Shown here: piece after piece, positions 33,842-42,757 of the stretch
How the letters are laid out: every line of letters begins with the position of its first letter
How positions within the stretch are numbered: position 1 is the stretch's first letter
From: Falsiroseomonas oleicola
GTDB taxonomy: Bacteria > Pseudomonadota > Alphaproteobacteria > Acetobacterales > Acetobacteraceae
Length of the DNA: 64,000 nucleotides
Direction: 5' to 3'
NCBI RefSeq assembly: GCF_019029495.1
Contig: NZ_JAERQM010000001.1
Span: 868,001-932,000 of the forward strand
The notes under the pieces: model-generated
What the model was told of the DNA's origin: nothing
The model's database searches: none
Seen by the model: the letters and a program-made list of their open reading frames with translations, nothing else
Translations under genes and position numbers: made by a program

Positions 33842-34764
33842 TGGACGCGCCTCGGGTCGAGCGCGTCGCGCAATCCGTCGCCGACGAAGTTGATGCTGAC
33901 CACGGCGAGGAAGATGGCGAGCCCCGGGAACAGCGCCCAATGCGGCGCGAAATCCAGATTGTCCTTGGCATCGAACAGCAGCCGCCCCCAGGTCGGCACA
34001 TCCGGCGGAAAGCCGAGGCCGAGGAAGGACAGGGTGCTTTCGGCGATGATCGCGCCGGCGACATCGATGGTGGCGGCGACGATCACCGGCCCCAGCGCAT
34101 TGGGCAGGATATGGCGCAGCACCAGCCGCATCCGGCTGGCCCCCAGCGCGCGCGCGGCCTCCACGAATTCCTTTTCCCGCAGGGAGAAGAACTGCGCGCG
34201 CACCAGGCGTGCCACGGGCATCCAGTTGAAGATGCCGATCACGGCGACGACCATGATGAAGACGCCCATCTCCACGCCCACGATGCCGGTCAGCGATTCG
34301 CGGAACAGGTAGATGATGAGCAGCAGCAGCGGCAGTTGCGGCAGGGACAGGAAAAGGTCCGTCAGCCACATCAGCGCCGCATCCAGCTTGCCACCCGCCA
34401 TGCCGGCGACGCTGCCGACCAGCACGCCGAGGCCGACGGCCACCAGCATCGCGGTGAAGCCGACGGCAAGTGAAATCCGCCCGCCGTACAGGATGCGCGC
34501 CAGCAGGTCCTGGCCGAGATCGTCGGTGCCCAGCGGATGCGCCCAGGACGGGCTTTCGAGCCTTGCGGTGAAATCGATCTCGTCGATCGGCAGCGTCCAG
34601 ATCAGTGGGCCGAACAGCACGGCGAAGACGAGGAAGAACAGCACCACTGCGCTGACCACCGCGAGCCTGTGCTTGCGGAAGCGGCGCCACGCCTCGCCCC
34701 ATGGACCGATATGGGGCTTCCGGGCGGGGCTAGCGGTAGCTGATACGGGGATCGAGCCAGCCAT
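33838..34764 (-). CDS. Peptide-type ABC transporter permease (DppC type)
   Basis: The 308-residue permease has an N-terminal cytoplasmic segment, a first helix (AVVSAVVLFFLVFAVLFGP), the DppC signature WAHPLGTDDLGQDLLARILY and a binding-protein-dependent transport domain with EAARALGASRMRLVLRHILPN. About six helices are evident. Its 5' end overlaps the DppB-type gene by 35 bp, and its 3' end overlaps the ATPase gene by 4 bp. Confidence 0.92.
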   Translation of the reverse strand: MAGSIPVSATASPARKPHIGPWGEAWRRFRKHRLAVVSAVVLFFLVFAVLFGPLIWTLPIDEIDFTARLESPSWAHPLGTDDLGQDLLARILYGGRISLAVGFTAMLVAVGLGVLVGSVAGMAGGKLDAALMWLTDLFLSLPQLPLLLLIIYLFRESLTGIVGVEMGVFIMVVAVIGIFNWMPVARLVRAQFFSLREKEFVEAARALGASRMRLVLRHILPNALGPVIVAATIDVAGAIIAESTLSFLGLGFPPDVPTWGRLLFDAKDNLDFAPHWALFPGLAIFLAVVSINFVGDGLRDALDPRRVQ

Positions 34765-35689
34765 AAAGGATATCCGCCACCAGGTTGAAGAAGATGACCA
34801 GGATCGCGAAGACGAAGGTGACGGCCATGATGACCGGCGTGTCGTTCGACAGGATCGAGGTGACGAGCAGCGAGCCGATGCCGGGGATGCGGAAGATCTG
34901 CTCCGTCACGATGGCGCCGCCGAACACCGCCGGCATCTGCAGCGCCACCAGCGTGACCACCGGGATCATCGCATTGCGCACCACATGCAGGATGGTGACG
35001 CGCGATTCCGGCAGGCCCTTGGCGCGCGCCGTGGTCACATGGTCCAGCCGGATCACATCCAGCACGGCGGAGCGCACATAGCGCGTCCAGGCCGCGCCCT
35101 GGAACAGGCCCAGCACCATGATCGGCATGATGGTCTGGCGCAGCATCTGCCACCACCAGTTCAGGCCCGTCGCCTCGATATCCGTGCGGAAGACGAAGGG
35201 CAGCCAGTCCAGGTAGATGGAGAACAACAGGATCATTAGCAGCCCGGTGAAGAAGGTGGGCAGCGAGAAGCCGATGAAGGCCAGCGTATTCGCCACCTGG
35301 TCGAACAGCGAATAGGGCCGCGTCGCCGCATAGACGCCGACCGGCAAGGCGATGCAAAGCGCCACGATCTGCGCCAGCCCGATCACCGCGATGGTGGTCG
35401 GCAGGCGTTGCAGGATGAGCTGATCCACCGGAATGCGGCTGACGAAGGAATAGCCCCATTCGCCGCGCAGCATCGCCGTCAGCCAGGACCAGTAGCGTTC
35501 ATGGATCGGGTCATCCAGCCCGAGGCTGGCGCGCAGATGCGCGCGCACATCGGGCGGGATCGCCGGATTGGTCGCCAGCTCCTCGAAGGGATCGCCCGGC
35601 GCCAGGGCCAGGATGGTGAAAAGGATCACGCTGATCCCGAGCAGGCTCGGGATCGCGATCAGCAGGCGCCGGGTGAGGTAGTTGGTCAC
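34730..35689 (-). CDS. Peptide-type ABC transporter permease (DppB type)
   Basis: The 319-residue permease opens YLTRRLLIAIPSLLGISVIL and has the DppB motif RASLGLDDPIHERYWSWL, typical of this subunit, plus the coupling loop TARAKGLPESRVTILHVVRN. Six helices are predicted by eye. It pairs with the DppC-type permease, whose start lies inside this gene. The substrate-binding-protein gene ends 10 bp upstream in the same direction. Confidence 0.92.
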   Translation of the reverse strand: MTNYLTRRLLIAIPSLLGISVILFTILALAPGDPFEELATNPAIPPDVRAHLRASLGLDDPIHERYWSWLTAMLRGEWGYSFVSRIPVDQLILQRLPTTIAVIGLAQIVALCIALPVGVYAATRPYSLFDQVANTLAFIGFSLPTFFTGLLMILLFSIYLDWLPFVFRTDIEATGLNWWWQMLRQTIMPIMVLGLFQGAAWTRYVRSAVLDVIRLDHVTTARAKGLPESRVTILHVVRNAMIPVVTLVALQMPAVFGGAIVTEQIFRIPGIGSLLVTSILSNDTPVIMAVTFVFAILVIFFNLVADILYGWLDPRISYR

Positions 35690-35699
35690 GCGAGGAAGA

Positions 35700-37496
35700 T
35701 CAGGTCTCGCGCCACCAATCGCCGAGCAGCCATGTGGTGCCGTCCCAGGCGCTCAGCACGGGCTTCAGGTTGTTCAGGCTGGCGCTGACCAGGGGCCGCT
35801 TCACCAGCGGGATGATGTGGTTGCTGGAGACGACGATGTCGTTCATGCGGATGAACAGCGCCGCCCGCTTCACGGGGTCGAGCTCACCCTGCGATTCACG
35901 GAAGATGCGGTCGTATTCCTCCGACCGGAAGCGCGCGATGTTGCGGCCCTGCCAGTTATTGGCCTTGGAGGACACCTCCCAGGACACATACTGGTTCATG
36001 AAGCGCTCGGGATCCGCCTGCGGCATCGTCGTCGTGTACATCTGCATGTCGGCCCAGAACTTCGTGTAGGTGTCCGGGTTGGCGACATCCGAGGAGAAGA
36101 AGACCGAGGCGGTGACCGACTTCAGCTCCAGGTCGATGCCGGCGCGCTGCGCCGCCTGCTTGTACACCGCCTGGGTGCGCTGGCGCGGCGCGTTGACCGA
36201 GGTCTGGTAGATGAAGCGCAGGCGCACGCCATCCTTGGCGCGGATGCCGTCCCGCCCGCGCACCCAGCCGGCGGCGTCGAGGATCTCGTTCGCCTTCGCG
36301 ATGCTGAATTCCCAACGCATGTTGGGGGAGACGAAGCGCGGCGGGTTGTTCAGGAAATTCGCCGTCGCCGGGCCACCGCGGCCATAGATGAATTGCTGCA
36401 GCGCATTGCGGTCGATCAGCAGCGCCATCGCCTGGCGCACCGCGGGATCGCCGAAGGCCGGATGCTGCGACTTGATCGAGGCACGCTCGCCCTCGACCTC
36501 GTTATGCGGATCGGTCGGGTTGAGCTGGACGAACTCGATATTGCCGTTCTCGATGATATTCACCTTGCCGCGGCCATTGGCTTCCAGCCGCTTCAGGATC
36601 TCGTCCTCGACCTGCATGTTCCAGGCATAGTCGAAATCCGCCGTCTGAAGCACCGCCCGCGCGGCGGAGACCGCATCGCCACCGCCCTTGACCTCCAGCG
36701 TGTCGAAGAAGGGGCGGTTGTTCATGTGGTAGTTCGGGTTCAGCTCCGCGCGCAGGTTGTCGCCCGGCGCGAAGGAGACGAACTTGTAGGCGCTGGTGCC
36801 CACCGGCCGCAGGTTGGTCGGCGCGTCGCGCGCATTGGCGCCCGCATAATCCTTGAACAGATGCTTCGGGATGAGCTGCCCGATGGCGGCGACGAAGGCA
36901 TCGGCCCAGAAGGGCGTGGGCTGGGCGAATTCCACCCGCACCGTGTGGTCATCCACCTTCACGACATTCACGTCGCGATAGGAGCCGGAGGAGACGGCGG
37001 CGACCGCCGGGTTCTTCGCGAATTCCCAGTTGAAGATGACGTCATCGGCCGAGAAGTCCTGGCCGTCATGCCACTTCACACCGCGCTTCAGTTTCCAGGT
37101 GACGGAGCGGCCATCAGCCGACAGCCCACCATTGTCGGTGGAGGGAATCTCCGCCGCCAGGATCGGGTGCAGCGTGCCGTCGGAAGCCCAGCCGGCCAGC
37201 GGTTCGTAGAAGACGCGGCTGGCATCCGCATTGGTGGTGCCTGACCCGAAATGCGGGTTCAGCAGCGTCGCCGCCTGCCAGTACAGGATCTTCAGCGCCC
37301 CGCCGCCACCGCGCCGCGACGGCGCATAGGTCGGCACCGATTGCGCCGAGGCCGGCGAAATGCCGGACAGCGCCAGAAGCTGCGTCGCCATCGGCGCCGT
37401 CAGCCCCACCGCCGCCATCCGCTTCACGAAACCGCGGCGCGACAGCGAGCCCCGCTGCACGCGCCCGATCATCTGGCGCAGGTCGTCCTCGTTCAT
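35700..37496 (-). CDS. Peptide-type ABC transporter substrate-binding protein with Tat signal
   Basis: The 598-residue precursor is an SBP family 5 protein. The N-terminus carries a twin-arginine signal, SRRGFVKRMAAVGLTAPMAT, near residues 19-38, ending in an SPASAQS cleavage region, so export is probably by Tat. The mature protein contains GAWM-less SBP_bac_5 features such as VTWKLKRGVKWHDGQDFSAD. ATG at 37496 has GGAGAG about 8 bp upstream; a TTG at 37511 is less likely. It heads the dpp-type transporter genes, after a 137-bp gap. Confidence 0.9.
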   Translation of the reverse strand: MNEDDLRQMIGRVQRGSLSRRGFVKRMAAVGLTAPMATQLLALSGISPASAQSVPTYAPSRRGGGGALKILYWQAATLLNPHFGSGTTNADASRVFYEPLAGWASDGTLHPILAAEIPSTDNGGLSADGRSVTWKLKRGVKWHDGQDFSADDVIFNWEFAKNPAVAAVSSGSYRDVNVVKVDDHTVRVEFAQPTPFWADAFVAAIGQLIPKHLFKDYAGANARDAPTNLRPVGTSAYKFVSFAPGDNLRAELNPNYHMNNRPFFDTLEVKGGGDAVSAARAVLQTADFDYAWNMQVEDEILKRLEANGRGKVNIIENGNIEFVQLNPTDPHNEVEGERASIKSQHPAFGDPAVRQAMALLIDRNALQQFIYGRGGPATANFLNNPPRFVSPNMRWEFSIAKANEILDAAGWVRGRDGIRAKDGVRLRFIYQTSVNAPRQRTQAVYKQAAQRAGIDLELKSVTASVFFSSDVANPDTYTKFWADMQMYTTTMPQADPERFMNQYVSWEVSSKANNWQGRNIARFRSEEYDRIFRESQGELDPVKRAALFIRMNDIVVSSNHIIPLVKRPLVSASLNNLKPVLSAWDGTTWLLGDWWRET

Positions 37497-37633
37497 GCCC
37501 AACTCTCCCAAGCCTCATTTGCCCCCGATGGCGCCAGGTCTGTTCGACCGCCCGGCTGCCTTCGGGAAACCCCTGTGGCGGGAACGCTACAGCATGACGA
37601 CGGACTGTCTAACCCCTTTTTTCGCAACCTTTC

Positions 37634-38833
37634 TCAGCGCCGCTGCTGGCCCAGCTCTTGGTCCACAACACTGACCCAATAGGCGACGCCCATCGGAATG
37701 ATCGCGTCGTTGAAGTCGAAATGCGGCGTGTGCAGGTTGGGCGAGGTGCCATCCGGCCCGGAACCGCCGCCGAGGAACATGAAGGCGCCGGGCCGCGCTT
37801 CCAGCATCAGCGCGAAATCCTCGCCGCCCGTCACCGGCGGGAAGCTGGTCTCCACCGCCGCATCGCCCACCAGCGCCCTGGCCGCGCTGATGGCCAGGTC
37901 GGTCTGTTCGGCATGGTTCACCAGCGCCGGCACGCCGCGCTGGTAGGTGACCTCCGCCGTGCAGCCATGCATCGCCGCCAGGCCCTGCGCCAGTTCCCCG
38001 ATCCGCCGTTCCAGCAGGTCGCGCACCGCGGGCGTGTAGCTGCGGGAGGTGCCGGTGACGGTCAACTCCGCCGGCATGACGTTGGAGGAGACCGGGGAAC
38101 CGCCCTGGATCGAGCCGACGCTGAGCACCGCCGCATCCACCGCCGCGACATTGCGCCCGACGATGGTCTGCAGGGCCAGCACGAAATGCGCCTGCACGAT
38201 GGTGATGTCGGTGGCGAGGTGCGGCGTCGATCCGCCATGGCCGCCGGTGCCGCGGAACACCACGGCGAAGCGGTCCGCCGCGGCCAGCGCCGGCCCCTTG
38301 CGCGTCGCGAACTGCCCCGCCGGCAGGGTCGGCTTGTTGTGCAGGCCATAGACCGCGTCGCAGGGGAAGCGATCGAACAGCCCATCCGCCAGCATCGCGC
38401 GGGCGCCGCCCCGGCCTTCCTCGGCCGGCTGGAAGATCAGGTGGACGGTGCCGGCGAAGTCGCGATTCTCCGACAGCCAGCGGGCGGCGCCGAGCAGCAT
38501 GGTGGTGTGCCCGTCATGGCCGCAGGCATGCATGATGCCGGGGTTGGTGGAGGCATAGGGCTTGCCCGTCGCCTCCGGGATCTGAAGCGCGTCCATGTCG
38601 GCGCGCAGGCCGATCACCCGCTGGCCCGGCCGCGTGCCGCGAATGGTGCCGACCACGCCGAAGCGGCCGATACCCTCCTCCACTTCCACGCCATAGTCGC
38701 GCAACTGCTTCGCCACCAAGGCGGAGGTCCGCACCTCCTCCATCCCCAGCTCGGGATGGGCGTGGATGTCCTGCCGGATGGCGGCGAGTTCCGCCTGCCA
38801 GGCCTTCACGCCCTCGATCACCGCCTCGTTCAT
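37634..38833 (-). CDS. M20 family amidohydrolase (hippurate hydrolase-like)
   Basis: The 399-residue zinc amidohydrolase shows HPELGMEE near the N-terminus, metal-binding ACGHDGHTTMLLGAARWL, QPAEEGRGGARAML with the catalytic Glu, and a late HTPHFDFND with the last His ligand. This is the M20D group that cleaves N-acyl amino acids, hippurate or indole-3-acetyl conjugates. It is followed by the SBP gene and preceded by the molybdopterin subunit gene, all leftward, suggesting one catabolic unit. Confidence 0.9.
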   Translation of the reverse strand: MNEAVIEGVKAWQAELAAIRQDIHAHPELGMEEVRTSALVAKQLRDYGVEVEEGIGRFGVVGTIRGTRPGQRVIGLRADMDALQIPEATGKPYASTNPGIMHACGHDGHTTMLLGAARWLSENRDFAGTVHLIFQPAEEGRGGARAMLADGLFDRFPCDAVYGLHNKPTLPAGQFATRKGPALAAADRFAVVFRGTGGHGGSTPHLATDITIVQAHFVLALQTIVGRNVAAVDAAVLSVGSIQGGSPVSSNVMPAELTVTGTSRSYTPAVRDLLERRIGELAQGLAAMHGCTAEVTYQRGVPALVNHAEQTDLAISAARALVGDAAVETSFPPVTGGEDFALMLEARPGAFMFLGGGSGPDGTSPNLHTPHFDFNDAIIPMGVAYWVSVVDQELGQQRR

Positions 38834-38895
38834 GCTGCACCCCTGTCCACGATGACGGGCAGCATGAACCGGCGCGCCGGCCCTGGCGAGGTGCT

Positions 38896-41169
38896 CTACA
38901 TCCCTCGCAGCGCCCGCCAGACCCGTTCCGGCGTCATCGGCAGTTCGACCCTCACCCCGCCCAGCGCATCCGCCACGGCATTGGCCAGCGCCGCCGGGGC
39001 GCCATTGGTCGGCAGCTCGCCCACCCCCTTGATGCCCAGCACGTTGTTCGGCGTCGGGCTTGGCAAGGAGAGCAGGGTGAAGTCGGGCAGATCCGCGGCG
39101 CGGGGCATGGCGTAGTCCATCAGCGTCGCGGCCAGCATCTGGCCCTCCGCGTCATACAGCGCATCCTCGGACAGCGCCTGGCCGATGCCGGCGGCCCAGC
39201 CGCCATGCAACTGCCCTTCCAGCAGCATCGGGTTCACCACCACGCCGGCATCGAAGCTGCAGGCGAAGCGGTCGAGCATCACCACGCCGGTCTCCGGATC
39301 CACCTCCACCTCGCAGAGCGCGATGCCCGCCGGCCAGCTTTCCACCGTGGCGTCGAAATCCGCCAGGCCCCGCAGCCCGCCGGCCCGCGCCGCCACCTCG
39401 GCCAGGCCGATGCGGCGATCGGTGCCGACGATCTCATAGGCGCCGTCGCGCCAGGCGATGTCGGCCGCCGCCGCCTCCAGCAGTTCCGCCGCCACTCCCC
39501 GCCCCTGTTCGATCGCCGCCTCCGCCGCGCGGACGAAGGTGGTGCCGGAGATGATGGTGGAGGAAGACCCGCCGGTGCCGCCGCCGCGCGGAATGCCGGC
39601 GCTGTCGCCCTGGATCACCCGCACGCGCTCCGGCGCCACGCCGAAGCGGGCGGCGATGATCTGGGCATAGGCGGTGGCATGCCCCTGCCCCTGGCTCTGC
39701 GTGCCGGTGCGGGCCTCGATCCGGCCATCCGCCAGCACCTCCACCACCGAGGTCTCGTCGCCCCAGCCGCCGGAGCCATGCAGATGGCAGGCGAAGCCCT
39801 GCCCCCGCCGCAGCCCGGCGGCGGCGGAGGCGGCGCGCCGCGCTTCGAAGCCCGCCGCATCGCCCAGTCGCAGCACGGCATCGAGCAGCGCCGGCGGGTC
39901 GCCGCTGTCGTAGCGATAGCCGAGGGCGGTGCGGAACGGGTAGTCGCCGCGCCGCAGCAGGTTGCGCCGGCGCAGATGGACCGGGTCCCAGCCGCCCTCC
40001 CGCGCCGCGACATCCACCAGCCCCTCCAGCAGCACCAGCGCCTCCGGCTTGCCGGCGCCGCGCACGGCATCCACGGGGGCGGTGTTGCTGAAGGCGCCGC
40101 GGAGCGCGATGTGGATGGCCGGGATGCGGTAGAGGCCGCCCAGCACCTTGGCCATGCCGCCGGTCGGGATGGTGGGCGCGACGGTGGAGACGAAGGCGCC
40201 GAAATTCGCCACGCCTTCCAGCTTCAGGGCCAGGAAGTGGCCCTCGGCATCCAGCGCCAGCGCGGCCTCCGCCACCAGGTCGCGGGCATGGGTATCGGCC
40301 AGGTGATGTTCCGTGCGGTCCTGCACCCAGCGCACGTCGCGCCGCAATTCCCAGGCGGCGAAGCAGGCCAGGGCCTGTTCGGGATAGGGCGGCAGCTTCG
40401 GCCCGAAGCCGCCGCCGACATCCGGCGTCACCACCCGCAGCCGGTCGCGCGGCCAGCCCAGCACATGGTCGCACAGGATGCGGTGCAGCAGATGAACGCC
40501 CTGGGAGGGGGTGGTCAGCACCACCTGTCCCTCCTGCCACTGCGCCAGGGCGGCGCGGGTTTCCAGATAGCCGGCTAGGATGCGGGGCGAGCGGGCGCTG
40601 ATGCGCGCCACCTGCGCCGCACGCGCGAAGGCGGCCTCCACCGCCGCCGCATCGCCCTTGGTCCAGTCGCAGACCAGGTTGCCCGGGGCCAGGTCGTGCA
40701 GCCGCGGCGCGCCGGGGCGCAGGGCGTCGTCGCCGCGCACCACGGCGGGCAGCGGGTCGTAGTCCACTGCCACGGCCTCCGCCGCCTCCCGCGCCGCGGC
40801 CAGGGTCTCGGCCACCACCATCGCCACGATCTCCCCCACATGGCGCACCCGGTCGGCCGGGATGGGGGGGCGGTGCGGCTCGGCATGGCGGCGGCCGGCG
40901 GCGTCGTGGATTTCCGTCACCGCCGGATTGTGGCCAAGGCTGGCGGTCTCGGCCGCGGTGAAGACGGCGACCACCCCGGGCAGCGCCCGCGCGGCCGCGG
41001 CATCGACACGGAGGATACGGGCATGGGCATGGGGCGAGCGCAGGAACACCGCCTGAAGCGCGCCATGCGCCTGCAGGTCTGTGGTGAATTGCCCGCCGCC
41101 GGTCAGCAGCCGCGGGTCTTCCAGCCGTCGCAGGGGCTGGCCCAGGCCGGGCAGAACGTCGAACGCCAT
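38896..41169 (-). CDS. Xanthine-dehydrogenase-family molybdopterin-binding subunit
   Basis: The 757-residue protein is the large subunit of a molybdenum hydroxylase (CoxL/CutL/XdhB type). It begins GLGQPLRRLEDPRLLTGGGQ, has the Moco motif GGGFGPKLPPYPEQ, a GTGGSSST block, and ends with GIKGVGELPTNGAPAALANA, where the catalytic Glu is expected. GGGAG precedes the ATG at 41169. The [2Fe-2S] and FAD subunits that normally accompany it are absent from both sides. Substrate unknown. Confidence 0.9.
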   Translation of the reverse strand: MAFDVLPGLGQPLRRLEDPRLLTGGGQFTTDLQAHGALQAVFLRSPHAHARILRVDAAAARALPGVVAVFTAAETASLGHNPAVTEIHDAAGRRHAEPHRPPIPADRVRHVGEIVAMVVAETLAAAREAAEAVAVDYDPLPAVVRGDDALRPGAPRLHDLAPGNLVCDWTKGDAAAVEAAFARAAQVARISARSPRILAGYLETRAALAQWQEGQVVLTTPSQGVHLLHRILCDHVLGWPRDRLRVVTPDVGGGFGPKLPPYPEQALACFAAWELRRDVRWVQDRTEHHLADTHARDLVAEAALALDAEGHFLALKLEGVANFGAFVSTVAPTIPTGGMAKVLGGLYRIPAIHIALRGAFSNTAPVDAVRGAGKPEALVLLEGLVDVAAREGGWDPVHLRRRNLLRRGDYPFRTALGYRYDSGDPPALLDAVLRLGDAAGFEARRAASAAAGLRRGQGFACHLHGSGGWGDETSVVEVLADGRIEARTGTQSQGQGHATAYAQIIAARFGVAPERVRVIQGDSAGIPRGGGTGGSSSTIISGTTFVRAAEAAIEQGRGVAAELLEAAAADIAWRDGAYEIVGTDRRIGLAEVAARAGGLRGLADFDATVESWPAGIALCEVEVDPETGVVMLDRFACSFDAGVVVNPMLLEGQLHGGWAAGIGQALSEDALYDAEGQMLAATLMDYAMPRAADLPDFTLLSLPSPTPNNVLGIKGVGELPTNGAPAALANAVADALGGVRVELPMTPERVWRALRGM

Positions 41170-41294
41170 GGGGACTCCCGCTGGTTGCGCGCCCGCCAGG
41201 GTGGCGGAAGCTGGCCGCGATGGGGAGGGGTGGCGTTTCCAGCGCCGGCGTGCATGCGATAGCATGCGCTGCTTCGCCGAAGGACTTCCCCGCG

Positions 41295-41519
41295 ATGTTC
41301 GAACGCCGCCACATGCTGCGCCTCGCCCCCCTGCTCTGCCTGCCCGCACCCGCGATGGCCAGCACGGTCGTCACCACCCGCGCCGCGAGCGGTGGCATCG
41401 CCAGCGACCTGGTCGGTGCCTGTGAGCGGGAGGCGCATCGCGCGCCGCTGGACGCCGCGATAAGCTGGCGTTGCCCGATCTGCGGATGTCCCGGGCGCGG
41501 GGCGGAACCGGGTCGCTAG
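41295..41519 (+). CDS. Small hypothetical protein with signal-like N-terminus and CxxCxC
   Basis: If translated from the ATG at 41295, the product is 74 residues with a hydrophobic, signal-like start (LRLAPLLCLPAPAMAS) and a C-terminal WRCPICGCPGRG motif that could bind metal. It was not recognised as a known family. A 6-bp inverted repeat (GCATGC-GATA-GCATGC, 41252-41267) lies 27 bp upstream. It may be a chance ORF in GC-rich DNA. Confidence 0.25.
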   Translation: MFERRHMLRLAPLLCLPAPAMASTVVTTRAASGGIASDLVGACEREAHRAPLDAAISWRCPICGCPGRGAEPGR

Positions 41520-41794
41520 AAAACGGCAGTTCCTTTTGCTGCCAGCATTGTTGCCGACGATTTTCCGCCCGCCTCGCTGTGCCATTCAGTCCGCCGGGCG
41601 AGAGCCGCTGGTGTCGATCGCCATTCATGGCGGATCCATTCATGCCTGATGGCGGCGATTTCACGAATGGCCGATCCCGACCCGCCCCAATTGAAGCCCG
41701 GGCGCCGGGGGCGCGTAATTCGCATTGACGCAACGCGGTCCCGGCATCCAGCACAATATTGCTTTTCACGGGATTGAAGTGTAGAGGCGCGTAC

Positions 41795-42178
41795 ATGACA
41801 CGCGAATCCAAGATGTCGGTATCCGACGTCATCTCCGCCCTCGAAAACCTTTCGGTTGCCGAGATCATCCAGGTTATTGCGGCTGCCGAGGAGCAGCGCG
41901 ATGGCCGGATGGAAAGTGAAAAGAAAGAACTGATGGAGGAATTCCGCGCCAAGGCGGAAGCCATGGGTCTTTCCTTCGATGAACTGGTCGGCACGCCGCC
42001 GCGGCGGCAGGCAACGCCGAGCCGCGGCGCCAAGAAGGCCGGCAAGTCGTCGGTGGAGGCCAAGTACCGCAATCCGGAGACAGGCACGACCTGGTCCGGG
42101 CGTGGCCGTATGCCGATCTGGCTGAAGGTCGCCGAGGCCGAGGGCAAGTCCCGCGAGAATTTCGCCATCAAGTCCTGA
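41795..42178 (+). CDS. H-NS family nucleoid-associated protein
   Basis: The 127-residue protein has a helical oligomerisation region (residues about 8-60, SVSDVISALENLSVAEIIQV) and the H-NS DNA-binding motif KYRNPETGTTWSGRGRMPIW near residues 88-107. Length and layout match the alphaproteobacterial H-NS/MvaT-like family that silences AT-rich genes. It is isolated, with AT-richer DNA on both sides and the exopolysaccharide locus beyond. The ATG at 41795 was chosen over 41759. Confidence 0.92.
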   Translation: MTRESKMSVSDVISALENLSVAEIIQVIAAAEEQRDGRMESEKKELMEEFRAKAEAMGLSFDELVGTPPRRQATPSRGAKKAGKSSVEAKYRNPETGTTWSGRGRMPIWLKVAEAEGKSRENFAIKS

Positions 42179-42757
42179 ACGCGACCGCGCCCGGAAAGGC
42201 TTCTCCGGGCGACTCGGGTCAGGACCGCGTTTTCGCACTACCCGCCAGGCCCCGGCCGGCGGTGGTGCGAAAGCCGGCGCCAATCGCGTGAATGGCCGCT
42301 GTCGGACTTTTAATGGCGCAGCCGGCGACCGGCCTGCCCAAAACAATCCGATCATACCGAATTGGCATTGATGCCGTCGGCTGGATGTGCCGGTGTCTGC
42401 CAGGTCGTCATTTCCGCGCCTCGTCATTGTTCGGGGTCTGCGATCGGCCGAGGGCCGTCACCGTTATACAATCCGCCATATCGTCGCGGGGTATCAAAAG
42501 CTCCACCGGTCGATAATTCAGCCACCCGGTTTCTTAACCGCACCGAGCGCCCGAATGGGTGCCGCCGCCAGGAGATCGCTTGAGGGCGGCGCGGCATGGT
42601 CACGCGATTGGGCCGCTGGCAAAAACGGCACCGATTCGGAATATTTTGTCATCCGGATATCGCTGCAAAGGCCCGGGGTTTGGCGAGTGCCCCTTCGTCA
42701 ACGCAGCCGCTATCCGCAAATGGCCGAGAAGCTGCCCCGTCGAGCGGACCGCCAGGA
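42179..42757. other. 579-bp intergenic region with AT-rich stretches
   Basis: No credible gene was found between H-NS and the yjbH-like gene. Short ORFs on the + strand have no recognisable domain. Several AT-richer stretches occur (around 42470-42540 and 42640-42670), unusual in this window and of the kind H-NS binds. Both flanking genes read toward this region, so it also holds their terminators. Confidence 0.5.
42188..42211 (+). terminator. Stem-loop after the H-NS gene
   Basis: CGCCCGGA (42188-42195) pairs with TCCGGGCG (42204-42211) around an 8-nt loop, 10 bp after the H-NS stop. No T run follows. Confidence 0.55.

Noticed and set aside
42179-42757. Small genes in the 579-bp gap
   Set aside because: The short frames lack domains, ribosome-binding sites and plausible composition.
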